Source: CAZSSH01 sp964609825
GTDB lineage: Bacteria; Verrucomicrobiota; Lentisphaeria; Victivallales; Victivallaceae
DNA length: 29,637 nt
Reading direction: 5' to 3'
NCBI GenBank assembly: GCA_964609825.1
Contig: CAZSSH010000006.1
Location: forward strand, 1-29,637
Within the stretch, counting starts at the first letter, position 1; each line of letters starts with the position of its first letter. Under the pieces are notes generated by a model that was not told the origin of the DNA, did no database searches, and saw nothing but the letters and a program-made list of their open reading frames with translations. This document shows, piece by piece, positions 1-7,095 of this stretch. Position numbers and translations under genes: made by a program.

Positions 1-1
1 C

Positions 2-1159
2 GCCCAGTGGGCCAACCCGGCCGGGTTTGAGAACTTGATCCCGATCAATGTCACCAACGTAATTTACAGTGTCCATCTCTACGCCCCCCATGAGTACACC
101 CATCAGGGAGTCCACAACAATCCGTCCGATCTCCCCTACCCGGGCATGATCGCCGGCAAAATGTGGGACAAGGCCGCGCTGGAAAAAGAATTGGCGCCCG
201 TCATCGCCTTTCAGCAAAAGTACCATGTCCCGATCTACGTCGGCGAATTCGGCGTCGCCCGCTGGGCGCCGGGGGCGGAGCGGTGGCTCGATGATGTGAT
301 CTCGATTTTTGAGGCCAACGGCTGGGACTGGACGTACCATGCTTTTCGCGAGTACGACGGCTGGGACGCCGAAATCTCCGGCGACAAGGCCAACCCCCAG
401 CGCGTCAAAGACACCCCCCGCCGCGCCGTACTCTTGAAATACATGAAAAATAACGGCAACAGTGAAGCGTTGAAATCACAGCTTGACCTCCCGGTGAGTA
501 TCCCGGCGGCCAACGCCAAGGCAGGCAAAGAGTTCCGCGTCCTCTTCATCGGCGACAGCATCACCTTGCACGGCACCAGTGAGGACACCAAGGCAAAACT
601 CAAGTGGAGCATCGTCGCCGGGATGGCGGCCAGCGCGCCCGATAGGGATTACGTTTCACTCTTCGCCAAAGTCTTACAGCAAAAGTATCCCGGCCGCGAA
701 ATTAAAATCATGTACCACACCGGCGGCGGCGGGACGGCGGCCGGACGATTGGCGGCGGCGGAGCCCTTTCTCCAAAGCAAGCCCGATATGGTGGTGATCC
801 AGCTCGGAGAGCATGAAAAGGAAGCCGACGGCATCGACCAGTTTGCCGACAACTACCGCAAACTCTTAACCGCCTTTGCCAATCTCTCGCCACGCCCGGT
901 CATTTTGTGCACCGGCGTCTGGAATCCGTCCGCCAAGGGCCGCATCGACCACTATACCAACTGGCCGCAGGCTCTCGACGAGACGATGCAAAGCGAGTGC
1001 CAAAAGCTCAACATCCCCTTTGCCTCCGTCGCCAAATACGCGCTTGACCCCAATTGCAGCGGCACCGGCGGCAGCCCCGGCGTCCAGTGGCACCCCAACG
1101 ATGCCGGGATGCAAGGCTACGCCGACGCCCTCACGGCTGCCTTGCAGCAAGTAAAATAA
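2..1159 (+). CDS. GH5-type glycoside hydrolase fused to SGNH/GDSL hydrolase, 5' truncated by window edge
   Basis: The frame is open from base 2, so the true start lies outside the window; 385 residues remain. The first ~145 residues match the C-terminal half of a GH5 cellulase/endoglucanase-type barrel. They include the segment YVGEFG, whose Glu (bases 245-247) fits the GH5 nucleophile at the end of strand beta-7. After a short linker an SGNH/GDSL hydrolase domain begins: block I is FIGDSITLHG (Ser nucleophile), then a Gly-rich stretch, GEHE in the block III position, and WHPND near the end supplying the Asp-His pair. Such fusions suggest a secreted enzyme that cuts a beta-glycan backbone and removes acyl esters from it. 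Substrate is not readable from the sequence, and the signal peptide, if any, is out of view. It is followed directly by a strong terminator. Confidence 0.82.
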   Translation, partial: AQWANPAGFENLIPINVTNVIYSVHLYAPHEYTHQGVHNNPSDLPYPGMIAGKMWDKAALEKELAPVIAFQQKYHVPIYVGEFGVARWAPGAERWLDDVISIFEANGWDWTYHAFREYDGWDAEISGDKANPQRVKDTPRRAVLLKYMKNNGNSEALKSQLDLPVSIPAANAKAGKEFRVLFIGDSITLHGTSEDTKAKLKWSIVAGMAASAPDRDYVSLFAKVLQQKYPGREIKIMYHTGGGGTAAGRLAAAEPFLQSKPDMVVIQLGEHEKEADGIDQFADNYRKLLTAFANLSPRPVILCTGVWNPSAKGRIDHYTNWPQALDETMQSECQKLNIPFASVAKYALDPNCSGTGGSPGVQWHPNDAGMQGYADALTAALQQVK

Positions 1160-1167
1160 TCCCCTTC

Positions 1168-1215
1168 ACCGGGCCCGTAAGCAAACACCCCTCCGCTTAT
1201 CGGGCCCGGTTTTTT
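1168..1215 (+). terminator. Rho-independent terminator of the GH5-SGNH gene
   Basis: A GC-rich inverted repeat (ccgggcccg at 1169-1177 with cgggcccgg at 1201-1209) is extended inward by taagc/gctta with one bulged T, and followed by TTTTTT. It begins 9 bp after the stop codon. Confidence 0.85.
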
Positions 1216-1462
1216 ATGGCCTTTGGCCCAAACCATCCCGCCAAACTTGCCATTTCTCCGGCGTCATCACCCACTCCGAGTAAATCGCGCAACCGGCGAC
1301 ATTTTTGCCACACGCCTCACTCCGCACCCCGGCCAAGGCCGAGGCAAGATTCTCTACCGCAACATGGAGATAGCCGACTCCAGCGTCTTCATAGGCGGGA
1401 AGGCCAAAGTGAAGTTTGCACGGCAAACCGCCGACCGCCGTCTGCAACTCCAGTATCCAATC
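1214..1462 (-). pseudogene. Remnant of the C-terminal end of a secreted or carbohydrate-related protein
   Basis: On the minus strand the frame is open from an in-frame TGA at 1465-1463 to a TAA at 1214, about 82 residues, with host-like GC-rich codon use. The peptide has ordered protein character (GLPAYEDAGVGYL..., CAIYSEWVMTPEKWQVW) and resembles the tail of larger proteins seen near carbohydrate genes in Lentisphaerota, although I cannot name the family. There is no convincing start: the first start-like codon is TTG at 1447, with no ribosome site. Its 5' part is missing exactly where the AT-rich island begins, so it is best read as a gene cut by insertion of that island. Confidence 0.5.
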
Positions 1463-1473
1463 TCACATTAATT

Positions 1474-2166
1474 TTAACGTCGAAATTTTTGATCAATTAT
1501 TGTCCCATCTTTGCCCACTCGAATATACTTTTGGGATTTTTTCTTGGTAACGTCCCAATGTCCACCCTCTTCCTCTTGCCAAACCCAAAGCTGACCATCT
1601 ACGTCCTTATAACCATTTTTATCTATCTCGTGCCAATATTCTTTAAGACCCAAGACATCCCATTTGACATCAGGAATATATGAAATTTCAGTTCCAACAA
1701 TTGGAATTTTATCTTTATGAATATCGTCTATTTCATTTAGCCAAGGATATTCAAGGCGTAAAAAATCATCAATACAGTGACATATATGATTTCCATTGAT
1801 AGTTGTCTGATTACATGATGCAATAACTCCTACCTTATTATACTGAACAAAAGCAGAATACAATAAGTTATTCCATGCAATATTACTGTATTCACAAGAA
1901 CAGTAAATTTGATTACCATTTACAGATGAACGAGCACCTCGAGCAATAAGTTCCTTAAGCTCGCTGATACGTTTATTCAATTTACTATCATTCCATGGCC
2001 ATTCTTTTTGAAATAATAAAGCTACATAATCTTGTGTGAAATAAATGTCTATTTTGTTTTTTTTTAATTCAAAAAACCAATTCGATAAATTCTCTTCGAC
2101 ACTGTTTATACTACTTAAATCGTAATCGCAAGTCAAAACTGAAGGGCTAAAACAAGCGACAGTCAT
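1474..2166 (-). CDS. Uncharacterised partner of the AAA ATPase, with toxin-like C-terminal tail
   Basis: 230 residues, no signal peptide or membrane segment, AT-rich codon use quite unlike the host genes. The start ATG overlaps the ATPase stop in an ATGA, so translation is probably coupled and the two proteins work together. The N-terminal ~150 residues contain several Cys (for example YCSCEYS and ICHCIDD), but I do not recognise a named fold. The last ~40 residues (VWQEEEGGHWDV, then KYIRVGKDGTI) resemble the short tails that end many polymorphic and contact-dependent toxins (GGHWDVQ...NVxPDGxI). This suggests an effector nuclease or toxin held by the ATPase, but that is inference; no catalytic motif is identified with confidence. 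Confidence 0.65.
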   Translation of the reverse strand: MTVACFSPSVLTCDYDLSSINSVEENLSNWFFELKKNKIDIYFTQDYVALLFQKEWPWNDSKLNKRISELKELIARGARSSVNGNQIYCSCEYSNIAWNNLLYSAFVQYNKVGVIASCNQTTINGNHICHCIDDFLRLEYPWLNEIDDIHKDKIPIVGTEISYIPDVKWDVLGLKEYWHEIDKNGYKDVDGQLWVWQEEEGGHWDVTKKKSQKYIRVGKDGTIIDQKFRR

Positions 2167-3545
2167 TTTTGTGCTCCTTTACGTTTTTTTACACGTGCAA
2201 ATACTATTTGTTCTGCTAATTTTGTGGATTCATCACAAAATCCAGCAGGCCACTCTAAAGGAAACCCCATCTCATCAATTTGTATTGCAGTTGTTTTTGT
2301 CCCATCTGTTGGCAGATCACATGGAGAAACAAAAATTATATTTACCATATCATTTAAACTTGAATCCTCGATAATACGTAACCGTAAGCGATCAATGAGT
2401 TCGGTACTATGGGTTTCAATAATCATACGTTGACCATCTTTTGCCCAAGCAATAAAAATATCTGCAAGGTTAGCTTTACAAGAAGGATGAAGGTGAATTT
2501 CTGGTTGTTCAAGCATAATTAGTGACTCGCGATCAGCTAAAAGCCCCTTCAATAAAACAGGCAACAACTGACTAACACCAAATCCTATATCAGTGATAGG
2601 AACAGTTTTTTTTGAATTACGATTAATATTCATCTCTAGTGAATATACCATCTCTTTGCGTGACACTTGAACACAATGATTTATTCCTAACATTTGAAAC
2701 GCATCGTCAATAGCTCCACGGAGTGATATTTTCTTATTATTAAATTGAATTTCATCTTCGGCATGTCGCCATAATACTTGAGCACTATTTTCTCCCGAAT
2801 CATCAAGAGCAACATCCGATTCTGAAAACTGCAAATATGCTAAACGTGGAGATGCCCTCAATGGCCCTAAATATGAAATATTTAGAATTGATCTTTTGAA
2901 ATTTTCCAAAATATCGTGCAATTTAGATTTTTTTTCAGAAGGCATATCCAGTATGAAAAGAGGAGCATTAAAACAAATTTTGTTTTTTTCGCTTCTAAAA
3001 AATAATCTGTAAGGAATAAAATTTTGACACGTGACAACAATTTCTTCAATTTTTTCAACCATCTCACAAGGGAGCCCTGCTCTAATATCAAGATTTGTGT
3101 CAGGAACATAATGCTCATTAGCGTTTCGTGAAATTTTAAAATAATTACCCTGAACATCTCGAACTTCAAAATTAGTCAAAATATTATCATATTTTTTTCG
3201 GTTATTATTGCATTGCTGTATTTTAAAGGTTATATTTCCTAATATTTTTTTCTTTTCTGAAAGTTCAAAAGAATACTCAAGTATTTTATTTTTTTTGGCT
3301 CCAAATAAAAATAAAAGGTTATCTAATTTTTGAGCAAATTGATATGGTCCTTCAAGAGTCAAAGCATTTATCGCATCTTTCGACATTAGTGTTTGCTTTA
3401 ACAATAGTAATGACTTCAGTATTGAACTCTTACCACAACTATTAACCCCGCAAAGAATTGTAATCGGTTTGATTTCAATCGTTGTTTCGTTTTTTAATGA
3501 TTTAAAATTTTTCACAGAAAACTTATTAATCACAATATTCCTCAC
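2163..3545 (-). CDS. AAA family ATPase, DUF3696 type (SMC/ABC-like ATP-binding head)
   Basis: 460 residues. The N-terminus FSVKNFKSLKN is the usual opening of RecF/OLD-type ATPases. Walker A is GVNSCGKSS at residues 33-41, Walker B is LIMLEQPEIHLHP, and the switch His lies in IIETHSTELI. The end (IQIDEMGFPLEWPAGFCDES) fits the DUF3696 C-terminal signature. The family is common in defence islands and as the ATPase of two-gene conflict systems such as Septu-like pairs; the specific role is not established here. It is the first gene of a two-gene unit with the 230-residue protein, to which it is joined by a 4-base overlap. Strongly AT-rich composition and a neighbouring gene remnant indicate horizontal acquisition. 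The upstream 170 bp are AT-rich and probably contain its promoter, but no unambiguous boxes were chosen. Confidence 0.85.
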   Translation of the reverse strand: MRNIVINKFSVKNFKSLKNETTIEIKPITILCGVNSCGKSSILKSLLLLKQTLMSKDAINALTLEGPYQFAQKLDNLLFLFGAKKNKILEYSFELSEKKKILGNITFKIQQCNNNRKKYDNILTNFEVRDVQGNYFKISRNANEHYVPDTNLDIRAGLPCEMVEKIEEIVVTCQNFIPYRLFFRSEKNKICFNAPLFILDMPSEKKSKLHDILENFKRSILNISYLGPLRASPRLAYLQFSESDVALDDSGENSAQVLWRHAEDEIQFNNKKISLRGAIDDAFQMLGINHCVQVSRKEMVYSLEMNINRNSKKTVPITDIGFGVSQLLPVLLKGLLADRESLIMLEQPEIHLHPSCKANLADIFIAWAKDGQRMIIETHSTELIDRLRLRIIEDSSLNDMVNIIFVSPCDLPTDGTKTTAIQIDEMGFPLEWPAGFCDESTKLAEQIVFARVKKRKGAQK

Positions 3546-3786
3546 TAATGATTATCTATAGAATATAAATGTATTGGATTTTATTAACGAATAATTATTC
3601 ATTGCCATTTTTTTATTGATACAACAGAAATATAATGCACAAAAAATTATAATGCAAACTATATTTACGTGATAATTTAAATAAAAGTAGAAATATCGTC
3701 AAAAAAATTGCAATGATTAATTGTTATTTAATCTCACGTCAATAAGAAAATTGTAGAAGAGATAAAAATATTTACATGACCACAAA
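3546..3786. other. AT-rich intergenic edge of the acquired island
   Basis: Very AT-rich and without any supported gene. It separates the ATPase start from the terminator of the next minus-strand gene and probably includes the ATPase promoter and the right boundary of the inserted DNA. I see no flanking direct repeat that would define the insertion precisely. Confidence 0.5.
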
Positions 3787-3817
3787 ACCGTCCTTATCGC
3801 TTCGCGGCAAGGACGGT
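3784..3817 (-). terminator. Probable terminator of the secreted-protein gene at 3832-4758
   Basis: A perfect 9-bp inverted repeat (3787-3795 with 3809-3817, arm accgtcctt) lies just after the minus-strand stop codon. The following T run is only four bases long on the minus strand, so it is a moderate call. Confidence 0.55.
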
Positions 3818-3831
3818 CAAATAAAGCAATG

Positions 3832-4758
3832 TTACTTTGCTGGGGCAGTGATGGCGGCTTTAAAAGCGCGGTACTCGGCGGCTTGCGGGAGTTCGCTTTG
3901 GGCGGCAAAAGTATCAAGAGCCTGCATTTCGGCTTGGGAGGCCTGACGCATGGCATCCATCAGTTTTTGATGCTCCGGGTCATCGGCGACGATCTTTTGC
4001 ATCTCGGCCATGACCGCCTGAAAATCCTTTTGGGTTTCCGGTTTGGCCGGGTCGATTTGCGCGCGGGCCTGCGACATCTTGTCCAAAAGCTCGGGGTGAG
4101 CTTGCTGGAGCTCCATTTCGTTTTTGGCCAGCAGCAGCCGCGAGGTTTGCGCCTGATAATAGGCTTGACGGTAAGCGGGGTCGTCAAAGGCGACCAGCTT
4201 TAAATTTTGCATCAGCCAGATCAAAGCATGCATAGTCGGCCACTTTTGCTTGGCGGCGCCCTCCTCTTTGATTTTATCGACCACAAACATGGCGTGCTGA
4301 AACGCGGGGGAGCCGGGAATATCCTTTTTGGGCGCGGTCTCAGGGTTGTAAGCAACCGGCTGCTCTTTGATCATTTGCGCTTTTAAGATTGCCACGACGG
4401 CGGGATCGGTCGCCTTGGCGCAGAGCTCGGACTCCATGATTTTCATCGTCATGCCGTTGAGCGAGTAGAGCATCGCCTGTTTGCGGAACTCCGGCGACCG
4501 GTCGACCGTCTGCATCATTTTGGTCATGGCGGCCTTTTGCGCGGCATCGGCGGGCGGGGCTTTCAACATTTGGGCATAGCCGGGGGACAGTGACTCGCCA
4601 AGCTTGTCCAGCTCCGCCTTTTGCGCCTGCACCAGAGCATACTGTTTGGCATAAACCTCATCCTTTAAGAGAAATGCCCGATAGGCATCCTGAGCCTCGT
4701 CGGCCGCCAAAACGGCCCCGGCAAACAGCATCACCAATAATACGATCCAATGTTTCAT
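3832..4758 (-). CDS. Secreted helical protein of unknown function
   Basis: 308 residues. The N-terminus MKHWIVLLVMLFAGAVLAADE is a clear signal peptide with a likely cut after VLA, so the protein is exported. The mature part is rich in Ala, Gln, Lys and Met with few Cys, and reads as amphipathic helices or coiled coil (for example QALVQAQKAELDKLGESL, and a stretch near residues 210-290 rich in QA/EMQ). I recognise no catalytic motif and no family. Codon use is host-like. It is monocistronic, with the reconstituted end of tRNA-Pro and the tRNA terminator upstream and its own hairpin downstream. Confidence 0.75.
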   Translation of the reverse strand: MKHWIVLLVMLFAGAVLAADEAQDAYRAFLLKDEVYAKQYALVQAQKAELDKLGESLSPGYAQMLKAPPADAAQKAAMTKMMQTVDRSPEFRKQAMLYSLNGMTMKIMESELCAKATDPAVVAILKAQMIKEQPVAYNPETAPKKDIPGSPAFQHAMFVVDKIKEEGAAKQKWPTMHALIWLMQNLKLVAFDDPAYRQAYYQAQTSRLLLAKNEMELQQAHPELLDKMSQARAQIDPAKPETQKDFQAVMAEMQKIVADDPEHQKLMDAMRQASQAEMQALDTFAAQSELPQAAEYRAFKAAITAPAK

Positions 4759-4834
4759 AACGCCCCCTGTCCTAAACTATCCCTACTATATCCCGTCCGC
4801 CGGCAAATTACAAGCAATCCCCGGTTTTCAAGAC

Positions 4835-4869
4835 AAAAAAAACGGCCTCTCCGCTAGCGGAAAAGCCGT
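4835..4869 (-). terminator. Original terminator of tRNA-Pro, now separated from it by the integrated element
   Basis: On the minus strand an acggc...gccgt stem (4842-4846 with 4865-4869) encloses the self-complementary tccgctagcgga and is followed by a run of eight Ts. It lies 9-43 bp beyond the att copy that carries the 3' end of tRNA-Pro, as expected for the terminator of the uninterrupted tRNA gene. Confidence 0.75.
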
Positions 4870-4877
4870 AAAACAGT

Positions 4878-4903
4878 AAATGGTCGGGGTGAGAGGATTT
4901 GAA
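4878..4903. repeat. attL, 26-bp duplication of the tRNA-Pro 3' end
   Basis: Identical over 26 bases to 8771-8796. It carries the CCA end, the 3' acceptor strand and part of the T arm of tRNA-Pro. The flanking bases differ on both sides (t/g before, a/c after). Confidence 0.9.
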
Positions 4904-5092
4904 AAGTCATATCGTTTACAAAATAAGCTCAATAAATATACTGTTTCTGGGAAAGATGTAGAGAAATCCGCAGCAAAAAGCGGAGACTTTCCTGCGGATT
5001 TCTTACATCTTTACCAAATTTGGCAAACTCTCGATAACGACAGCCAAGCCGCGATACATCACCTCATGACTCACATGGAGGTGAAAAAATGA
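4880..5092 (+). pseudogene. Detached 3' end of the integrase gene (rejoined when the element excises)
   Basis: The frame begins in attL with MVGVRGFE, exactly the residues the integrase has in attR, and in the same codon phase. It continues for 62 residues (KSYRLQNKLNKYTVSG..., then IWQTLDNDSQAAIHHL) to a stop at 5092. If recombination joins the two repeats into a circle, the integrase frame at 8771-8796 passes directly into this tail, giving a protein of about 485 residues rather than the 446 of the integrated form. The W-x2-L...AI..L pattern resembles tails of other PVC-type integrases as I recall them. As it stands there is no ribosome site before 4880, so it is probably untranslated here. 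Its TGA overlaps the rep ATG. Confidence 0.72.
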
Positions 5093-6405
5093 TCCCGGCT
5101 AATCAAACCATATTTTCACCTTATGCCAATGTGCCACTCTCACAACTTCCCCGGCCAAGTGTAATATTATCACTGATCAATCACATCATGCCAGCGGGGG
5201 GCAGCTGTGGGGGGCTCCGCCCCCCTCAAGTGGAAGCCGGCCAAGCAACGCCAGTCCGGCCGCCCCGCGTTGGTAACGCCTCGGAGGGCATGAGCTGCAA
5301 CCATCAGCCGTTTTTGAAGCCAAGCCAAGCAGCGTTGCCCGCTCTTTCGCATGATCAGGCCAAGGCCGCCCCTATTCTTGAATCAAATGGAATAAAAGTA
5401 ACGTTAAATGAAAAACAAGATTTTTTTAAATGTGTGGCAATCACGTGTAAAAGTTGGCTGTGCGACAACTGCCGGAGAGTAAAGGGTTTTGAACTTCGCA
5501 AAAGATTTATCAACAAAGCAGAAAAATTCAAAGCTCCCCGCCTCTACACGATCACTGTCAACCGCGACTGGTTTTCCTCCCCAGAGGAAGCCTACCACTA
5601 TGTGATGGACAATAAATTCATATCACGGCTGCTTACCAAAGAGCTCGGGATCACCCGCTGGGTATGGGTACTCGAAGTACAGGAAGCAAACGGCGACGGC
5701 TGGCCGCATTGGCATATTTTGATCGATGTCGGCGACCTGCCCGGCATGTGGTATCAACGGCAAACCGGAACATTTTCCGCAAGCCGACCGGATAACATCA
5801 ATGGCTGGAGCCATATCCCGCATTTCTTTGACTTGGATAAAGTCCATCGGCTTTTGCGAAAGTGGAAAATTGGCGAGCAATGCTATTTATCCATCAAAAA
5901 GGATACCTTTGACAACGGTATCCATGCCATCCGGTACATTACCAAATATTTGATCAAAACACCTGCAAAAGGGTTCCCGCGCTGGATGTACTATTGCCCC
6001 GGAATCCGCTTTTATCAACCCTCCCGCTCTATCGGCTCACTTGATGAAACAACCGGCAAAGAGCTGCCAAAAACAGCTTCCCACAAACCCAAACGCAAAC
6101 CGGCAATCCCGCTTTTGCGCGTCTCAGAATGCCGGGAAAAAGTTGCCTTCATCACTGAGGGGGGAAAATCGGTGGCATATACATCAAACGGCACCAAAGA
6201 AAGCATCGCCCTATTCCCGGGCGTGGTCATCAAAAAGGAAGCCGCACCGGATACCCAAAAGGAATTTAATACCTTGGGGTTCTCGGATATCTCCGAAATA
6301 ATCTTTTTCTCCCGAGCGTGGGAAAGTCCTGATTTTAAAGCATTAAGAGAACAACGGATTCAAAACAAAAAGGACTATTTGCTGGCCAGATGGCAGGGAT
6401 CATAA
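5089..6405 (+). CDS. HUH-type rolling-circle replication initiator (Rep), two-tyrosine class
   Basis: 438 residues. A Cys cluster (C115, C120, C125, C128; CKSWLCDNC) suggests zinc binding. The metal-binding HUH-like motif is GWPHWHILID, with H207 and H209. The nuclease motif is RYITKYLIK with Y283 and Y287, the Tyr-x3-Tyr spacing of phiX174 gpA-like initiators. It would nick its origin, become covalently linked to the 5' end and start strand displacement. The start ATG overlaps the stop of the detached integrase tail (ATGA), so in the excised circle int and rep would be translationally coupled. Residues ~36-95 are Pro/Gly-rich, lack conservation signals and contain a G6/C6 hairpin at DNA level, unlike the rest of the protein. 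Family assignment is by motif only. Confidence 0.8.
   Translation: MIPANQTIFSPYANVPLSQLPRPSVILSLINHIMPAGGSCGGLRPPQVEAGQATPVRPPRVGNASEGMSCNHQPFLKPSQAALPALSHDQAKAAPILESNGIKVTLNEKQDFFKCVAITCKSWLCDNCRRVKGFELRKRFINKAEKFKAPRLYTITVNRDWFSSPEEAYHYVMDNKFISRLLTKELGITRWVWVLEVQEANGDGWPHWHILIDVGDLPGMWYQRQTGTFSASRPDNINGWSHIPHFFDLDKVHRLLRKWKIGEQCYLSIKKDTFDNGIHAIRYITKYLIKTPAKGFPRWMYYCPGIRFYQPSRSIGSLDETTGKELPKTASHKPKRKPAIPLLRVSECREKVAFITEGGKSVAYTSNGTKESIALFPGVVIKKEAAPDTQKEFNTLGFSDISEIIFFSRAWESPDFKALREQRIQNKKDYLLARWQGS
5209..5225. repeat. G6/C6 hairpin inside the rep 5' region
   Basis: gggggg at 5209-5214 can pair with cccccc at 5220-5225 across a five-base loop. It sits in a GC-rich patch of an otherwise mixed-composition gene. 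It could be the double-strand origin nicked by Rep or a REP-like palindrome; no nick consensus is recognised. Confidence 0.45.
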
Positions 6406-6436
6406 AAAAATTCATAAAAAAAATATTTTTTTCGAT

Positions 6437-6478
6437 TTGCAATAAACAATATACTATGCTATACTAAAATAGTATACT
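6437..6478 (+). promoter_or_regulatory. Promoter with TATACT repeats upstream of the cargo gene
   Basis: TTGCAA (6437-6442), a 17-base spacer, then TATACT (6460-6465) makes a good sigma70-like promoter. TATACT recurs at 6450 and 6473, and TATACT-AAAAT-AGTATA (6460-6476) is an inverted repeat over the -10 box, so a repressor may bind here. The ribbon-helix-helix-like protein encoded downstream is a candidate. Confidence 0.55.
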
Positions 6479-6531
6479 AAATACGTTCAATACAACACAC
6501 AAAAAAACAATTAACGTAGAGGACAATAAAA

Positions 6532-7044
6532 ATGATACTCGAAATTTTGATTTCAGTCGGAGGTATTTTACTTTTATATCTGATACAAAAATTTTTAGTC
6601 TTCCTCTTTTATCTTGGAAGCAAAAATGCTTATCGATTATTTATCATTTGCTCAAAAATTCCTTTTTTCAGTGGCAATCATTTACTTGATGGTCGCTGGA
6701 CTGTTACATGGGATACAAAGGAAAAAACGACTCACTTTACTCAAAAATATGATCGTATCTCTCAAGCAAAACTAATAATGTTTGGTGAATTTATGTATAT
6801 CAGATGTACATTTAAAGACTCAACCAAAAACTGTTATAATGAATACTGTTTTTTTGGTATAGTTGATCAAGATTATGTCAAAGGACACTGGTACGATGTA
6901 AAGCATGCAAGGGGTTATTTTGGTGTTTTTCAAATGAAGATCATAGATGAAAATGAATTATCAGGTTGTTGGCTAGGACATTCAAAAAACTCTATAAGTA
7001 GCAAAATTAATAAGGGGTCTCTCCACTTTGAGAGAATTGACTAA
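6532..7044 (+). CDS. Membrane-anchored protein with a beta-rich, lipocalin-like domain (element cargo)
   Basis: 170 residues, AT-rich and unlike both the host genes and the element core, so probably recently acquired cargo. Residues ~3-30 form one hydrophobic membrane segment (possibly a hairpin with 36-47). The rest reads as alternating strands with spaced aromatic and Gly residues: GRWTVTWD (54-61), GHWYD (118-122), ARGYFGVFQM (126-135) and LSGCWLG (143-149). This is the pattern of small lipocalin-like or Cap15-like beta-barrels. Position between rep and the regulator suggests accessory function such as superinfection exclusion or membrane-acting defence, but no homolog is recognised. Its own promoter lies ~60-95 bp upstream. 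Confidence 0.6.
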   Translation: MILEILISVGGILLLYLIQKFLVFLFYLGSKNAYRLFIICSKIPFFSGNHLLDGRWTVTWDTKEKTTHFTQKYDRISQAKLIMFGEFMYIRCTFKDSTKNCYNEYCFFGIVDQDYVKGHWYDVKHARGYFGVFQMKIIDENELSGCWLGHSKNSISSKINKGSLHFERID

Positions 7045-7095
7045 TTTTTCAAATGACAAAAAGATACAAATGAAAGGCTCAATCAAGGCGATAAA

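Noticed and set aside
1054..1683. 209-residue plus-strand frame spanning the terminator and the island edge
   Set aside because: It runs out of frame through the GH5-SGNH end, a terminator and the antisense of two other genes; no ribosome site.
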